Source: QHXM01 sp032160705
Lineage (GTDB): Bacteria > Acidobacteriota > Blastocatellia > Pyrinomonadales > Pyrinomonadaceae
DNA length: 64,000 bases
Assembly: GCA_032160705.1 (NCBI GenBank)
Contig: JAVHVE010000073.1
Location: forward strand, 62,001 to 126,000
Reading direction: 5' to 3'
The position numbers and the translations under genes were made by a program. Below, one piece after another: positions 52,701-61,077 of the stretch; position 1 is the stretch's first letter, and each line of letters starts with the position of its first letter. The notes below the pieces were generated by a model. It did not search any database. It saw nothing but the letters and a program-made list of their open reading frames with translations, and was not told the DNA's origin.

Positions 52701-52848
52701 TCCCGGCACGTCCTTCTATGTCGGCTACAACGACGATCTGAACTTCAACGGCTTCGGCCCGTTCACAAATCGCCTTGAGCCGGGTTTCCGCCGCAACGGT
52801 CGGACATTCTTTATCAAGATGTCCTACCTCTTCCGGCGCAGCTTCTAG
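49720..52848 (+). CDS. DUF5916-type outer-membrane protein with CBM9-like domain (paralogue 1)
   Basis: A 1,042-residue envelope protein, first of three tandem paralogues. The signal peptide lies in RSFIFLLVAASLLCSTGLETQAQ. Next comes an AMIN-like domain (GSRVTITSDNSLDDYTAYRSTDRFHVVIP), a Thr/Pro-rich linker (TPDPTPEPTPEAP), a CBM9-like domain (KAPVIDGKLDDPVWQQAAVLKDFYQ) and a large DUF5916 barrel ending in RRNGRTFFIKMSYLFRRSF, with a C-terminal Phe as expected for BamA substrates. GGGAGC lies eight bases before the ATG at 49720; the frame up to 49540 adds residues with no support. Such proteins may bind glycans; substrate unknown. Confidence 0.85.
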   Translation: MNKRLLHAAALRGAVFQSLDLASLTAQIRVRSHRSFIFLLVAASLLCSTGLETQAQSSLRPQLKRIAPLQSRDIPEGSRVTITSDNSLDDYTAYRSTDRFHVVIPQAELSSAINNLRGRGFTSITIERRANELDLSFSLQPGATASVNQKFNRLDVTFNAPADAAISIARTAAQTAVSTAQIPANELLNQSASLPVAEKVSFSPTPDPTPEPTPEAPAATKAATPATAAGGKPGIVLPPEKTNPVNMVRFDKAPVIDGKLDDPVWQQAAVLKDFYQFRPGDNIAPSQATEVLMGYDAKTLYVAFRAHDEAGKVRATVPKRDQIFDDDSVGMYLDTFNDRRRSFIVLFNPLGVQADGIFTEDNGEDYSFDLVMESKGIVTDEGYTVEVAIPFKSLRYEAGKGKLWGVHFLRQIKRLNNETDSWMPIRREVSGLLSQAGHITGLEGISTERTLELIPSLTISETGKRIKSAPPAGVNDPARVNDPTRFINKPIEFDPGLTVKYGITPTVTLDLALNPDFAQVEADQTVVTANQRFPIFFQEKRPFFLEGIDTFQTALTPVHTRAIVDPDVAIKLTGKRGRNTFGLLLASDNAPGNFSEEERNDPDTLPRIQKFLDKNAYIGVLRLKRDIGQENSLGLIATTYNFIEKHNQLFGFDGRFRRDKQTVASFQVLGTTSRNFFFEPNQGQSIYRTGNAFAYFVRYDVQGRNFGWNYDGRGFTKDYRADVGFNRRPNNNRHGIFIYYNTDQKPKATLIREHFHVLPEIQFDWQGRIQSWGQEFQTELTFKNQTYFGLGVSLNYERIFEEEFGATRQVAALRCFSAAQLAVNPDLHCGFAGDDSERSTRRNNIYSYGGITPSKKYSLSYFTIYNWGAFDFDFGAGSRFPRVSPTAIARRTCLDRGIDPDECPPSSQDPGKGNQWHFEGSGAYQPTNALRLTLDYTKDRLVRSDTGLVAFDENIFALRGTYQFTRFTFARARIDYDTLASSVRGQFLMGWAPNPGTSFYVGYNDDLNFNGFGPFTNRLEPGFRRNGRTFFIKMSYLFRRSF

Positions 52849-52857
52849 GAGCAGAGA

Positions 52858-52969
52858 TAAAAGCAGAATACAGAAGACAGGAGTCAGAAGTCAGGAGGGA
52901 TAGGGCAGTGAACCACATTTACAGGTTTTCTTTTCTCCTGACTTCTGTATTCTGTCTTCTGCTTTTCAT
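52858..52969. repeat. Hairpin repeat, GACAGGAGTCAGAAGTC arms
   Basis: AGCAGAATACAGAAGACAGG is mirrored by CTGTATTCTGTCTTCTGCT; the core is GGATAGGGCAGTGAACC (52898-52914). The rest of the gap to 53232 (about 260 bases) shows no other gene or clear signal. Confidence 0.8.
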
Positions 52970-53232
52970 CCCTTTTTCTGAAACCTTTTTTATCTATCCG
53001 CCACTAACTTTATCAAGGCTTGGACTGAAATCTATGCTGATTTTTTAACTCGGCACTCGCCACTGTTTTTGGAACTTTTCGGTGTCCGTGGCATTAACTG
53101 ATTAAGGATGGGGTGACAGGGAGTGAGCATTGAAGACTCGCAACCCGACTTCATCCTTGCTCGCATGTTTCCGACCTTCAGTCTTTAGCGTCAATAAGAT
53201 TCTGTAGAAAGCGCGTCCTTGGGGAATCAAAT

Positions 53233-56178
53233 ATGAAGCGAATAGCTTTCAGCGCGTTTATCATCCTCGCGTACACTGTTACGATATTCGCTCAGACCAC
53301 GCCACAGCGAGCGGTTGTCGCAGCAGTGACGGCTGTAGCCAACGCCACCAGGCCGCCGCAGCCGAAGCGCCTCGCCACCATCCGCAATCTTGATGCGCCG
53401 GAAGGCTCGCGCATCATTATCACGTCGGATGGGTCGCTCAGCGATTATCAGGCTTATGCGGATGGTCGAAGGTTTTATGTTCTGATTCCCACAGCCGTTG
53501 AACCGAAAGCACAGAATGATCTCCAGCGCGGGCACGGATTCACAGACGTAGAAATCGCGCAACGCGGCGAAGACGTGATGCTCTCATTCGGTCTGGAGGC
53601 AGGAGCGCGAGCGCGAGTGAACCAGCGCTTCAACCGGCTCGAAGTTTTGTTCTCGACAGGAAACGCGCAAGAGGGCACAGCGCAAGTTAGTTCGACGCTT
53701 GCGCCAACACCGACGCCCACACCTGCGACCGTTGTTTCTCCTTCACCTTCTACAACCAGTTCGGAATCTTCTTCCGATCCATCAAAGGCGACGACCACAC
53801 CTTCTTCCGTGTCCGGCAGCGCTGCTTCGGCCAAGGCCGTGACCGTCTCGCGCGTGACGCTCCCGCCTGAGAAAGCGAGCCCGGTGCGTATCTCGAAGTT
53901 TGATAAGCCGCCCGTGATTGACGGCAAGCTCGACGATGCAGTCTGGCAAACGGCCACCGTCCTGAAAGATTTTTACCAGACCAGCCCCGGCGACAACATC
54001 GCGCCGTCGAAGCCGACCGAGATGATGGTCAGCTACGACGCAAAGTTTCTTTACTTCGGATTTCATTGCTTCGATGAGCCGGATAAGGTGCGCGCCACGG
54101 TCGCCAAGCGCGACGGCGTGCTCGACGCCGAAGACAGCATCCGCGTGCTTCTCGACACGTTCAACGATCAACGCAAGGCTTATGTGCTGGTCTTCAACCC
54201 ATTCGGCGTCCAGCAGGACGGCATCCGCACAGAGGGCTCTGGCGTAGACTTCAGCGTTGACATCGTGATGGAATCCAAGGGGACGCTGACCACTGACGGC
54301 TACACGGTCGAGGTGGCGATCCCATTCAAGTCTCTGCGCTACGAGGCGGGCAAGGACAAGCTCTGGGGTCTCCAGGTCTTTCGTATCATTCAGCGGTTCA
54401 ACGGCGAGCAGGATTCGTGGATGCCCATCTCGCGCGACATTGACGGGCTGCTCAATCAGGCCGGGCACATCACTGGGCTCGAAGGCATCTCGACCGAGCG
54501 CACGCTTGAGTTGATTCCGAGTTTGACCATCTCCGAAACCGGCAAGCGTGTCCGCTCGTTTAGCCGCGCGCAGGCGAGCGCCCTCAATCTGATAGACCAG
54601 GGCACGTTCGTCAACCAGCCCATCAGACCCGAAGCGGGACTGACGGCCAAGTTTGGCATCACGCCGACCGTCACGCTTGACCTTGCACTCAACCCGGACT
54701 TCGCGCAGGTCGAGGCGGACGCGACTGTCAGCACGGCGAACCAGCGCTTTCCCATTTTCTTTGAAGAGAAGCGACCCTTCTTCCTCGAAGGCAAAGACAT
54801 CTTCAACACGGTCATCTCCGCCGTGCATACGCGCACGATTATTGACCCTGACATCGCCGCGAAATTGACGGGCAAGCGTGGGCGCAACACCTTCGGCCTC
54901 CTCGTCGCTTCCGACAACGCGCCGGGCGATTTCACCAATGAGTTGCGCTTCGACCCGGAACTATTACCGGTGGCAGGCGACCGCATCATCGGCAAGAACG
55001 CGACCATCGCTGTCCTTCGCCTCAAGCGCGACGTAGGGAAGGAAAACAGCCTGGGCTTCCTCGGAACTGCCTACAGTTTCCCGACACGCAGCAACTACGT
55101 CGGCGGCTTCGACGGTCGCTTCAAATTCAACAAGCAAACCAGCCTGGACTTTCAGGTGCTCGGCACGAACGCCCGCCGCTGCTCGCTCGGCGAGGTGGAA
55201 GAAGACGACACGTGCCGGACGCTCAACGGCTTCGCCTACGCTTACAACTTCAACCAGAACAGGCGACACCTCTTCATCAACTTAAATGGCGTGGGTCGCA
55301 CCGCAGGCTATCGCGCCGACGTGGGCTTTACCCGCCGCGTCAACACGAACAGCCATAACTCAAACGTCACCTATGAGACAGAGCCGAAGCCGAAGGCGAC
55401 CCTTGTCTCCTGGAACTTCTACAATTATCTGGGCGGCAATTTCGACTGGCAGGGGCGGATGCAGAACTGGAACGACGAGTTTCAGACGGGGCCAAACTTG
55501 CAGCGACAGACTTTTATTCGCGTCGGCTACAACTTCGGCTACGAGCGCGTCTTCGCTTCGGAGTTGAGTCAAGACTCATTCGCGGGCAACAGGGACGCGC
55601 ACAGCATCAGGTCGAAGAACGTTTTCGCTTATGCTGGCTCGACACCGACCAAGAGGTATTCTTTCTTCTACTTCATCGCCTATCGCTGGGGTGAGCATGA
55701 TTTCGACTTTGGCGCAGGGCCGCACTTTCCGCGCGTCAGCCCCGCCGCGCTCGCAGACCCGGATGCGCCACTCGATCCCGGCGCGGGCAATTTGTTCTAC
55801 ACAAACGGTAACGTCACGTATAAGGCGACGAACGATCTGAATATGACTTTGAGTTTTGATAAGAATCGCCTGACGCGGCGCGACACCGGGCGCGTCGCTT
55901 TCGACGAGAACATCGTGAGCTTTCGCACGACTTATCAGTTCACGCGCTTCACGTTCGCGCGCGCGCGGATAGATTATGACTCGCTCGTCTCAAATTTCCG
56001 TGGGCAATTTCTCTTAGGGTGGACGCCGAACCCCGGAACGGCTTTTTACGTCGGGTACAACGACGATCTCAATCGGAATTTTTTCAACCCTTTCAATGGG
56101 AATCTCGAACCTGGTTTCCGCCGCAACGGTCGGACATTCTTCATCAAGATGTCCTATCTGTTCCGGCGCAGCTTTTGA
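53233..56178 (+). CDS. DUF5916-type outer-membrane protein with CBM9-like domain (paralogue 2)
   Basis: A 981-residue paralogue of the previous gene. The signal peptide is MKRIAFSAFIILAYTVTIFA, followed by a Thr/Ala-rich stretch, the AMIN-like domain (GSRIIITSDGSLSDYQAYADGRRFYVLIP), a Pro/Thr/Ser linker (TPTPTPATVVSPSPSTTSSES), a CBM9-like domain (KPPVIDGKLDDAVWQTATVLKDFYQ) and a DUF5916 barrel with ERTLELIPSLTISETGKR, LALNPDFAQVEAD and the C-terminal RRNGRTFFIKMSYLFRRSF. The gap to the third paralogue is a hairpin repeat. The three genes probably arose by tandem duplication. Confidence 0.85.
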   Translation: MKRIAFSAFIILAYTVTIFAQTTPQRAVVAAVTAVANATRPPQPKRLATIRNLDAPEGSRIIITSDGSLSDYQAYADGRRFYVLIPTAVEPKAQNDLQRGHGFTDVEIAQRGEDVMLSFGLEAGARARVNQRFNRLEVLFSTGNAQEGTAQVSSTLAPTPTPTPATVVSPSPSTTSSESSSDPSKATTTPSSVSGSAASAKAVTVSRVTLPPEKASPVRISKFDKPPVIDGKLDDAVWQTATVLKDFYQTSPGDNIAPSKPTEMMVSYDAKFLYFGFHCFDEPDKVRATVAKRDGVLDAEDSIRVLLDTFNDQRKAYVLVFNPFGVQQDGIRTEGSGVDFSVDIVMESKGTLTTDGYTVEVAIPFKSLRYEAGKDKLWGLQVFRIIQRFNGEQDSWMPISRDIDGLLNQAGHITGLEGISTERTLELIPSLTISETGKRVRSFSRAQASALNLIDQGTFVNQPIRPEAGLTAKFGITPTVTLDLALNPDFAQVEADATVSTANQRFPIFFEEKRPFFLEGKDIFNTVISAVHTRTIIDPDIAAKLTGKRGRNTFGLLVASDNAPGDFTNELRFDPELLPVAGDRIIGKNATIAVLRLKRDVGKENSLGFLGTAYSFPTRSNYVGGFDGRFKFNKQTSLDFQVLGTNARRCSLGEVEEDDTCRTLNGFAYAYNFNQNRRHLFINLNGVGRTAGYRADVGFTRRVNTNSHNSNVTYETEPKPKATLVSWNFYNYLGGNFDWQGRMQNWNDEFQTGPNLQRQTFIRVGYNFGYERVFASELSQDSFAGNRDAHSIRSKNVFAYAGSTPTKRYSFFYFIAYRWGEHDFDFGAGPHFPRVSPAALADPDAPLDPGAGNLFYTNGNVTYKATNDLNMTLSFDKNRLTRRDTGRVAFDENIVSFRTTYQFTRFTFARARIDYDSLVSNFRGQFLLGWTPNPGTAFYVGYNDDLNRNFFNPFNGNLEPGFRRNGRTFFIKMSYLFRRSF

Positions 56179-56179
56179 C

Positions 56180-56306
56180 AGCAGGGATGAACAGCAGAAG
56201 ATAGAAGACAGGAGTCAGGAGTCAGGAGGGATAAGGCGGAGAACCGCTTTCTCCTGATTTTCTTTTATTCTGACTTCTGTATTCTGACTTCTGACCCCTG
56301 CTTTTT
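56180..56306. repeat. Hairpin repeat, GACAGGAGTCAGGAGTC arms
   Basis: CAGCAGAAGATAGAAGACAG and GACAGGAGTCAGGAGTC units are mirrored by TTCTGACTTCTGTATTCTG units; the core is GGATAAGGCGGAGAACCGC (56229-56247). It makes up almost all of the gap between paralogues 2 and 3. Confidence 0.85.
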
Positions 56307-56330
56307 ATCTCATCCTCGGGGGAATCAAAC

Positions 56331-59300
56331 ATGAAGCGAATTGCTTTCAGCAGTCTTGTCATCTTCGTGGCCATCGCAACTTCGTTTGCTCAGACCACGC
56401 CGCAGCAGGCAGTGGTTGCCGCCGCCACGTCTGTTGCGAGCGCGGTGAGATCGCAACCGAAACGCCTCGCCAGTATCCGCAGCATCGAAGCAACAGAAGG
56501 CTCACGCGTCATCATCACGTCGGATGCGTCGCTAGGCGATTATCAAGCCTTTGCCGATAGCGGGCGGTTTTACGTTTTGATTCCCTCGGCAGTTGAGCCG
56601 ACCGCGCAGAATGAATTGCGTGGTCACGGATTCACAGACGCGCAGATTGAACGACGCGGCGAAGACGTGATGCTCTCTTTCGGTCTGGAGGCGGGGGCGG
56701 GCGCGCGTGTCAACCAGCGCTTCAACCGGCTCGAAGTTTTGTTTTCGACAGCGAGCGCACAGGAGGGCACGGCGAAAGTCGGTTCGACGTTGGCCACAAC
56801 CGCAACACCGACACCGACTCCGACACCGACGCCAGCAACTACCCCGTCCCCGTCGCCTGTTCCCCCCGAAACCAAATCTCCCTCGGAATCCACGACAGCG
56901 ACGACCGTTCCGGCAGCTAACGCAGCCTCGCCGCAGACTGCTAAAGCTCCTGTCCCGGTTGCCGCTTCCGTCGCCGGGATTACGCTCCCACCGGAGAAGG
57001 CAAGCCCGGTGCGCCTGACGAAGTTTGATAAAGCGCCGGTGATTGACGGCAAGCTCGATGATGCTGTCTGGCAGAACGCCACCGTCCTGAAAGATTTTTA
57101 CCAGATTGATCCGGGTGACAATACGCCTCCGTTAAAGCCGACCGAGGTGCTGCTCGGCTACGACGCGAAAACTCTCTACTTGGCATTCCGCGCCTTTGAT
57201 GAGCCGGATAAGGTGCGCGCCACGGTCGCCAAGCGCGACAACATTTTCAGCGACGATTACGTCGGGTTTTATCTGGACACTTTCAACGACAAGCGCAAAG
57301 CCTTCGAGGCGTTTTTCAATCCGCTCGGCATTCAGGCTGATGGTGTTCTAACGGAAGGGCGTGGCGAAGATTTCAGCGTTGATTGGGTGATGGACTCGAA
57401 GGGACTGGTCAACCAGGAAGGGTACATAGTCGAAATTGCGATTCCTTTCAAGTCGCTGCGCTATGCGGTCGGCAAAGACAAACTCTGGGGCGCGCACTTT
57501 TTCCGCCGCATCAAGCGCAACAACAATGAGCTTGATTCGTGGATGCCTTTCTCGCGCAGCAATTCGAGTAATATGAGCCAAGCCGGACATCTCACCGGGT
57601 TTGACGGCATCTCCACCGAACGCCAGATTGAGTTGATTCCTTCCTTAACGATTTCCGAGACAGGCCGCAACGTCCGCTCGTTTAATCCTCCTCCGGCGGG
57701 CATGGTTGACCCGGGACGTATCGTCAACGACCCCATTGATTTCGATCCGGGCTTGACGGCGAAATTCGGTATCTCGCCAACTGCCACACTCGATCTGGCT
57801 TTGAATCCAGACTTCGCGCAGGTCGAGGCGGATCAAATCGTCGTCACGACCAATCAGCGCTTTCCTATCTTCTTCCCGGAAAAGCGTCCGTTCTTCCTCG
57901 AAGGTATTGACATCTTCCAGACGCCCATCCTGGCCGTGCATACACGCGCCATTGTTGACCCGGACGTGGCGCTGAAGTTTTCAGGCAAGCAAGGGCGAAA
58001 CACTTTTGGGATTATGGTGGCGAGCGACAATGGGCCGGGGAATCTGAGCATAGATGATCGAGGGGCGCTCAACGTCTGCCGTGATCGAAGGATTGTTGAT
58101 CCGACAATCAATTGCAACAGCGAACGCTTCGTTGACAAGAATGCTTACATCGGCGTGCTGCGCCTGAAGCGCGACATCGGCAAAGGGGAGAGCACCATCG
58201 GGATGCTTGCCACGACTTATAATTTCATCGAGAAGCACAATCAGTTGGGAGGCTTTGACGGGCGCTTTCGTATCAACAAGCAAACGACCTTCGACATACA
58301 GGTTCTCGGCACGACTTCAAGAAATTTCTTCTACGACCCTGTGCTGGATGAAACTCGCTATCGCACGGGCAACGGCTTCGCCTACACGACGCAATACGAT
58401 GTCTCGGGGCGCAACTGGGGCTGGCAGCTTTACGGCGAAGGCTTCACGAAAGATTACCGCGCCGACGTAGGATTCTTCGGGCGGCAAAACACCAACTACA
58501 ATAGCTTCTATGTCCGCTACAACTCAGACCCGAAGTCTAAAGCCAAAATTCTCAGCACGCACTACCACAATTTCAGTTGGATTGGCTACGACTTTCAGGG
58601 ACGAATTCAGAATTGGGAAAGCGAGTTTTATGTTGAATGGCGACTGAGGCGCAATTCCTGGTTCAGCCTTGGCTGGGAACCGGCTTACGAGCGGATTCTC
58701 GAAGAAGAGTTCGGCCCGAAGCGCACGGCAACTCGTCAGGGAGCTTTTTTCGGAGATGACGACGAACGCTCAGTTCAGAAGAATCACATCTTCATCGCGG
58801 GCGGCTCGCAGTTTAACAAAAAGATTCAATTCAATGGCCGCGCCGTCTGGCGCTTCAACCATCTCGATCTGGACTTTGGCGGAGGCCGTCGTTTCCCACG
58901 CGTCAGTCCGGCGGCGCTGCTCCTGGGCGAGGATGCTCCGCTCGATCCGGGTGCGGGAAATCTTTTCGAGTTTAGCGGCGGCATTACTTACCAACCGACG
59001 AACGCCTTGAAGGCTTCACTGAATCTGGTCAAGAATCGTCTGGTGCGTAAGGACACAGGGCTCGTCGCCTTCGACACGAACATTTTCACCCTGCGAACAA
59101 CCTACCAGTTCTCGCCTTTCACATTCGCGCGCGCGATTGTTGACTACAATACGCTGAACCAGCGCGTGCGCGGGCAATTCCTCCTGGGCTGGACGCCGAA
59201 TCCCGGCACAGCTCTTTACGTCGGCTACAACGACGATCTGAACTACGGCTTCAACCAGATTAGCAGGGAAATCGTCCCCGGCTTCCGCCGCAACGGTCGG

Positions 59301-59345
59301 ACGTTCTTCATCAAAATGTCATACCTTATCAGGAAGAGCTTCTGA
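56331..59345 (+). CDS. DUF5916-type outer-membrane protein with CBM9-like domain (paralogue 3)
   Basis: A 1,004-residue third paralogue with the same layout: signal peptide MKRIAFSSLVIFVAIATSFA, AMIN-like domain (GSRVIITSDASLGDYQAFADSGRFYVLIP), a TPTPTPTPATTPSPSP linker, CBM9-like domain (KAPVIDGKLDDAVWQNATVLKDFYQ) and the DUF5916 barrel (RQIELIPSLTISETGRN, LALNPDFAQVEADQ) ending RRNGRTFFIKMSYLIRKSF. The N-terminal 30 residues are closest to paralogue 2, while parts of the barrel are closest to paralogue 1, which hints at exchange between copies. Confidence 0.85.
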   Translation: MKRIAFSSLVIFVAIATSFAQTTPQQAVVAAATSVASAVRSQPKRLASIRSIEATEGSRVIITSDASLGDYQAFADSGRFYVLIPSAVEPTAQNELRGHGFTDAQIERRGEDVMLSFGLEAGAGARVNQRFNRLEVLFSTASAQEGTAKVGSTLATTATPTPTPTPTPATTPSPSPVPPETKSPSESTTATTVPAANAASPQTAKAPVPVAASVAGITLPPEKASPVRLTKFDKAPVIDGKLDDAVWQNATVLKDFYQIDPGDNTPPLKPTEVLLGYDAKTLYLAFRAFDEPDKVRATVAKRDNIFSDDYVGFYLDTFNDKRKAFEAFFNPLGIQADGVLTEGRGEDFSVDWVMDSKGLVNQEGYIVEIAIPFKSLRYAVGKDKLWGAHFFRRIKRNNNELDSWMPFSRSNSSNMSQAGHLTGFDGISTERQIELIPSLTISETGRNVRSFNPPPAGMVDPGRIVNDPIDFDPGLTAKFGISPTATLDLALNPDFAQVEADQIVVTTNQRFPIFFPEKRPFFLEGIDIFQTPILAVHTRAIVDPDVALKFSGKQGRNTFGIMVASDNGPGNLSIDDRGALNVCRDRRIVDPTINCNSERFVDKNAYIGVLRLKRDIGKGESTIGMLATTYNFIEKHNQLGGFDGRFRINKQTTFDIQVLGTTSRNFFYDPVLDETRYRTGNGFAYTTQYDVSGRNWGWQLYGEGFTKDYRADVGFFGRQNTNYNSFYVRYNSDPKSKAKILSTHYHNFSWIGYDFQGRIQNWESEFYVEWRLRRNSWFSLGWEPAYERILEEEFGPKRTATRQGAFFGDDDERSVQKNHIFIAGGSQFNKKIQFNGRAVWRFNHLDLDFGGGRRFPRVSPAALLLGEDAPLDPGAGNLFEFSGGITYQPTNALKASLNLVKNRLVRKDTGLVAFDTNIFTLRTTYQFSPFTFARAIVDYNTLNQRVRGQFLLGWTPNPGTALYVGYNDDLNYGFNQISREIVPGFRRNGRTFFIKMSYLIRKSF

Positions 59346-59448
59346 AGAAGTAAAAAGGTAAAAGTAAAAAGGTAAAAGGAAGGCGGAAGCCATTTAATTA
59401 AATAATGGCTTCCGCCTTCCTTTTGCCTTTTACCTTTTTACTTTTGCC
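59346..59448. repeat. Hairpin repeat, AAAAAGGTAAAAGTAAAAAGG arms
   Basis: Left arm of AAGTAAAAAGGTAAAAG units, right arm of CTTTTACCTTTTTACTT units. The centre is a perfect stem: GGAAGGCGGAAGCCATT and AATGGCTTCCGCCTTCC around a nine-base AT-rich loop. It lies between convergent genes and could end transcription from both sides. Confidence 0.85.
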
Positions 59449-61077
59449 TTACTGAAAGACGCGCTCCACCGGAACGATCACCACGTCTTCCGGCTTGACG
59501 TTGATCCGGTAGTCCTGAATTACCTTATCCTCTTCGAGAATCTCCGCAGGTTTGGGCGCATTGTATTTGATGGGCGAGGGGGTGTTGTTGATAATCGCCT
59601 CGCGCAAGCCTTCGGCATCTTTCGTGACCATCACAATCCGCATTCGGTCGGATTTGAGATAGCGCCGGATGGCGTTGTTCACGTCCTCAAGCGTCAGGCT
59701 TGAGAGACGCTCGCGCATGTATGTGTTGAAATCAGGAGTCCCGTAGTAGCGGCTGTCGAGCGCGTAGCCAAGATTCGCATCCTGCGTCGAGGTCAGGATG
59801 TTGATATTCTTGAGCAGAAAATCCCGCGCTCCTTCAAACGTCTCCCTGGACATTCCGTCTCTGACGAGTTTGTCGTATTCATAGAGCGCCGCGCGCAGGG
59901 CGAAGTGCCCGTTCTGCGGCTCGACCGGGCGTATCCAGATTTGGAAAACCTGGCGCATGCGCCCAAGGTTTGGGTCGGGCGCAAACTGGAACATGCCTCG
60001 CGGGAAATATTCAATGTAAGCGTAGTCGCCGTAATTCAATCCGCGCAGCTCGCGCAGGCGCTGGTAAAGATAGCTGTTTGATGAGCGATGCTGGCCGAAG
60101 TAGGAAGCAACGACAGCGAGCGCAGGCCAGTCGCGGTCGCGGCGTGTGACATCCAATGGAAAGCCGAGCGAGATGCCGGTCGAGCGCGTGTCGCGTTTGA
60201 TAAGCTCGATCCGCATCCCTGTATCAACTTTCGGCGCAGAGATATTCATCTTGCCGGGTGTCCCTGCCGGGAGCTTGCTGAAATCCGTCTGCACTTTCTT
60301 GACGAAACCAGGCTGATAACCGCCAGCCATTCCCAGTACGAGATTCGGGCGCGTGTAATGCTGGCGATAGAAAGCGCGCACGTCGTCCAAAGTCAGACGT
60401 TCAAGCGCGCTCAGGCTTCCCATATTGTGATGACCATAGGGGTGACCTGCGTAAATGGTGTTGTAGAGCTGCTCCTTGCCAAGCTCTTCATCATTCGCTT
60501 CGCGCAGAGAGACTTTTAGATAATTGATCGCATCGGTCTTGAGCCTCGTGAAGTCTTCCTGCCTAAAACCCGGATCAAGGAGCATCTGGCTGATGATCGA
60601 GTAGTAGCGATCCAGATTATCAACGTGCGTCGAGCCGGAAAAGACTGTCATCTCCTTATCAATCTGGTAGGAGAAAGATGTCGCCATTGGATAGAAAGCA
60701 TCCGTGATCTGTTCGTAAGACATCCGGCGCGAGCCGCCCTGAGCGAGCATTGCCGCCGTCAAAGCGGCGACACCTTCCTTGCCTTCCGGGTCAGCAGCAG
60801 AGCCCGTCATAAAAAGTATGCGGAAGGTGACGAGCGGCGAGCGATTCGGTTGCAAGACGCTGGCAATCGCCCCGGCTGCTGTCCTGGCATTTTTCTGGCT
60901 CATATTTCTGGCAGCCACCGTCGGCGGCTTGATTTTCCCTCTATCAATGTCCTGCCCTAAGCTCATCTGACCGGCAAGCGCCAACGCGAACACAAACATA
61001 AGCAGATATGCGAGAGCGCGTCGTCTCGTCCAATTCTGGCTATCGCTGTGTGCTTCCGAGAAGTAAATTCGTCTCAT
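59449..61077 (-). CDS. M16 peptidase-family protein lacking the zinc motif
   Basis: A 542-residue protein with a signal-like helix (ALAYLLMFVFALALAGQ). The fold is M16 (insulinase, processing-peptidase) by PLVTFRILFMTGSAADPEGKEGVAALTAAMLAQGG, but where catalytic members have HxxEH this one has AALTAAM, so it is probably the inactive partner. The C-terminal half has GYALDSRYYGTPDFNTYMRERL, typical of the second M16 domain. Its ATG overlaps the stop of the next gene upstream (TAATG), so the two are coupled. An active/inactive pair is the usual arrangement for bacterial M16 heterodimers. Confidence 0.87.
   Translation of the reverse strand: MRRIYFSEAHSDSQNWTRRRALAYLLMFVFALALAGQMSLGQDIDRGKIKPPTVAARNMSQKNARTAAGAIASVLQPNRSPLVTFRILFMTGSAADPEGKEGVAALTAAMLAQGGSRRMSYEQITDAFYPMATSFSYQIDKEMTVFSGSTHVDNLDRYYSIISQMLLDPGFRQEDFTRLKTDAINYLKVSLREANDEELGKEQLYNTIYAGHPYGHHNMGSLSALERLTLDDVRAFYRQHYTRPNLVLGMAGGYQPGFVKKVQTDFSKLPAGTPGKMNISAPKVDTGMRIELIKRDTRSTGISLGFPLDVTRRDRDWPALAVVASYFGQHRSSNSYLYQRLRELRGLNYGDYAYIEYFPRGMFQFAPDPNLGRMRQVFQIWIRPVEPQNGHFALRAALYEYDKLVRDGMSRETFEGARDFLLKNINILTSTQDANLGYALDSRYYGTPDFNTYMRERLSSLTLEDVNNAIRRYLKSDRMRIVMVTKDAEGLREAIINNTPSPIKYNAPKPAEILEEDKVIQDYRINVKPEDVVIVPVERVFQ

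Noticed and set aside
53058..53089. Third copy of the ECF promoter before paralogue 2
   Set aside because: CGCCAC and CGGTGT are present but 16 rather than 14 bases apart, and the first block lacks the AAA; likely chance.
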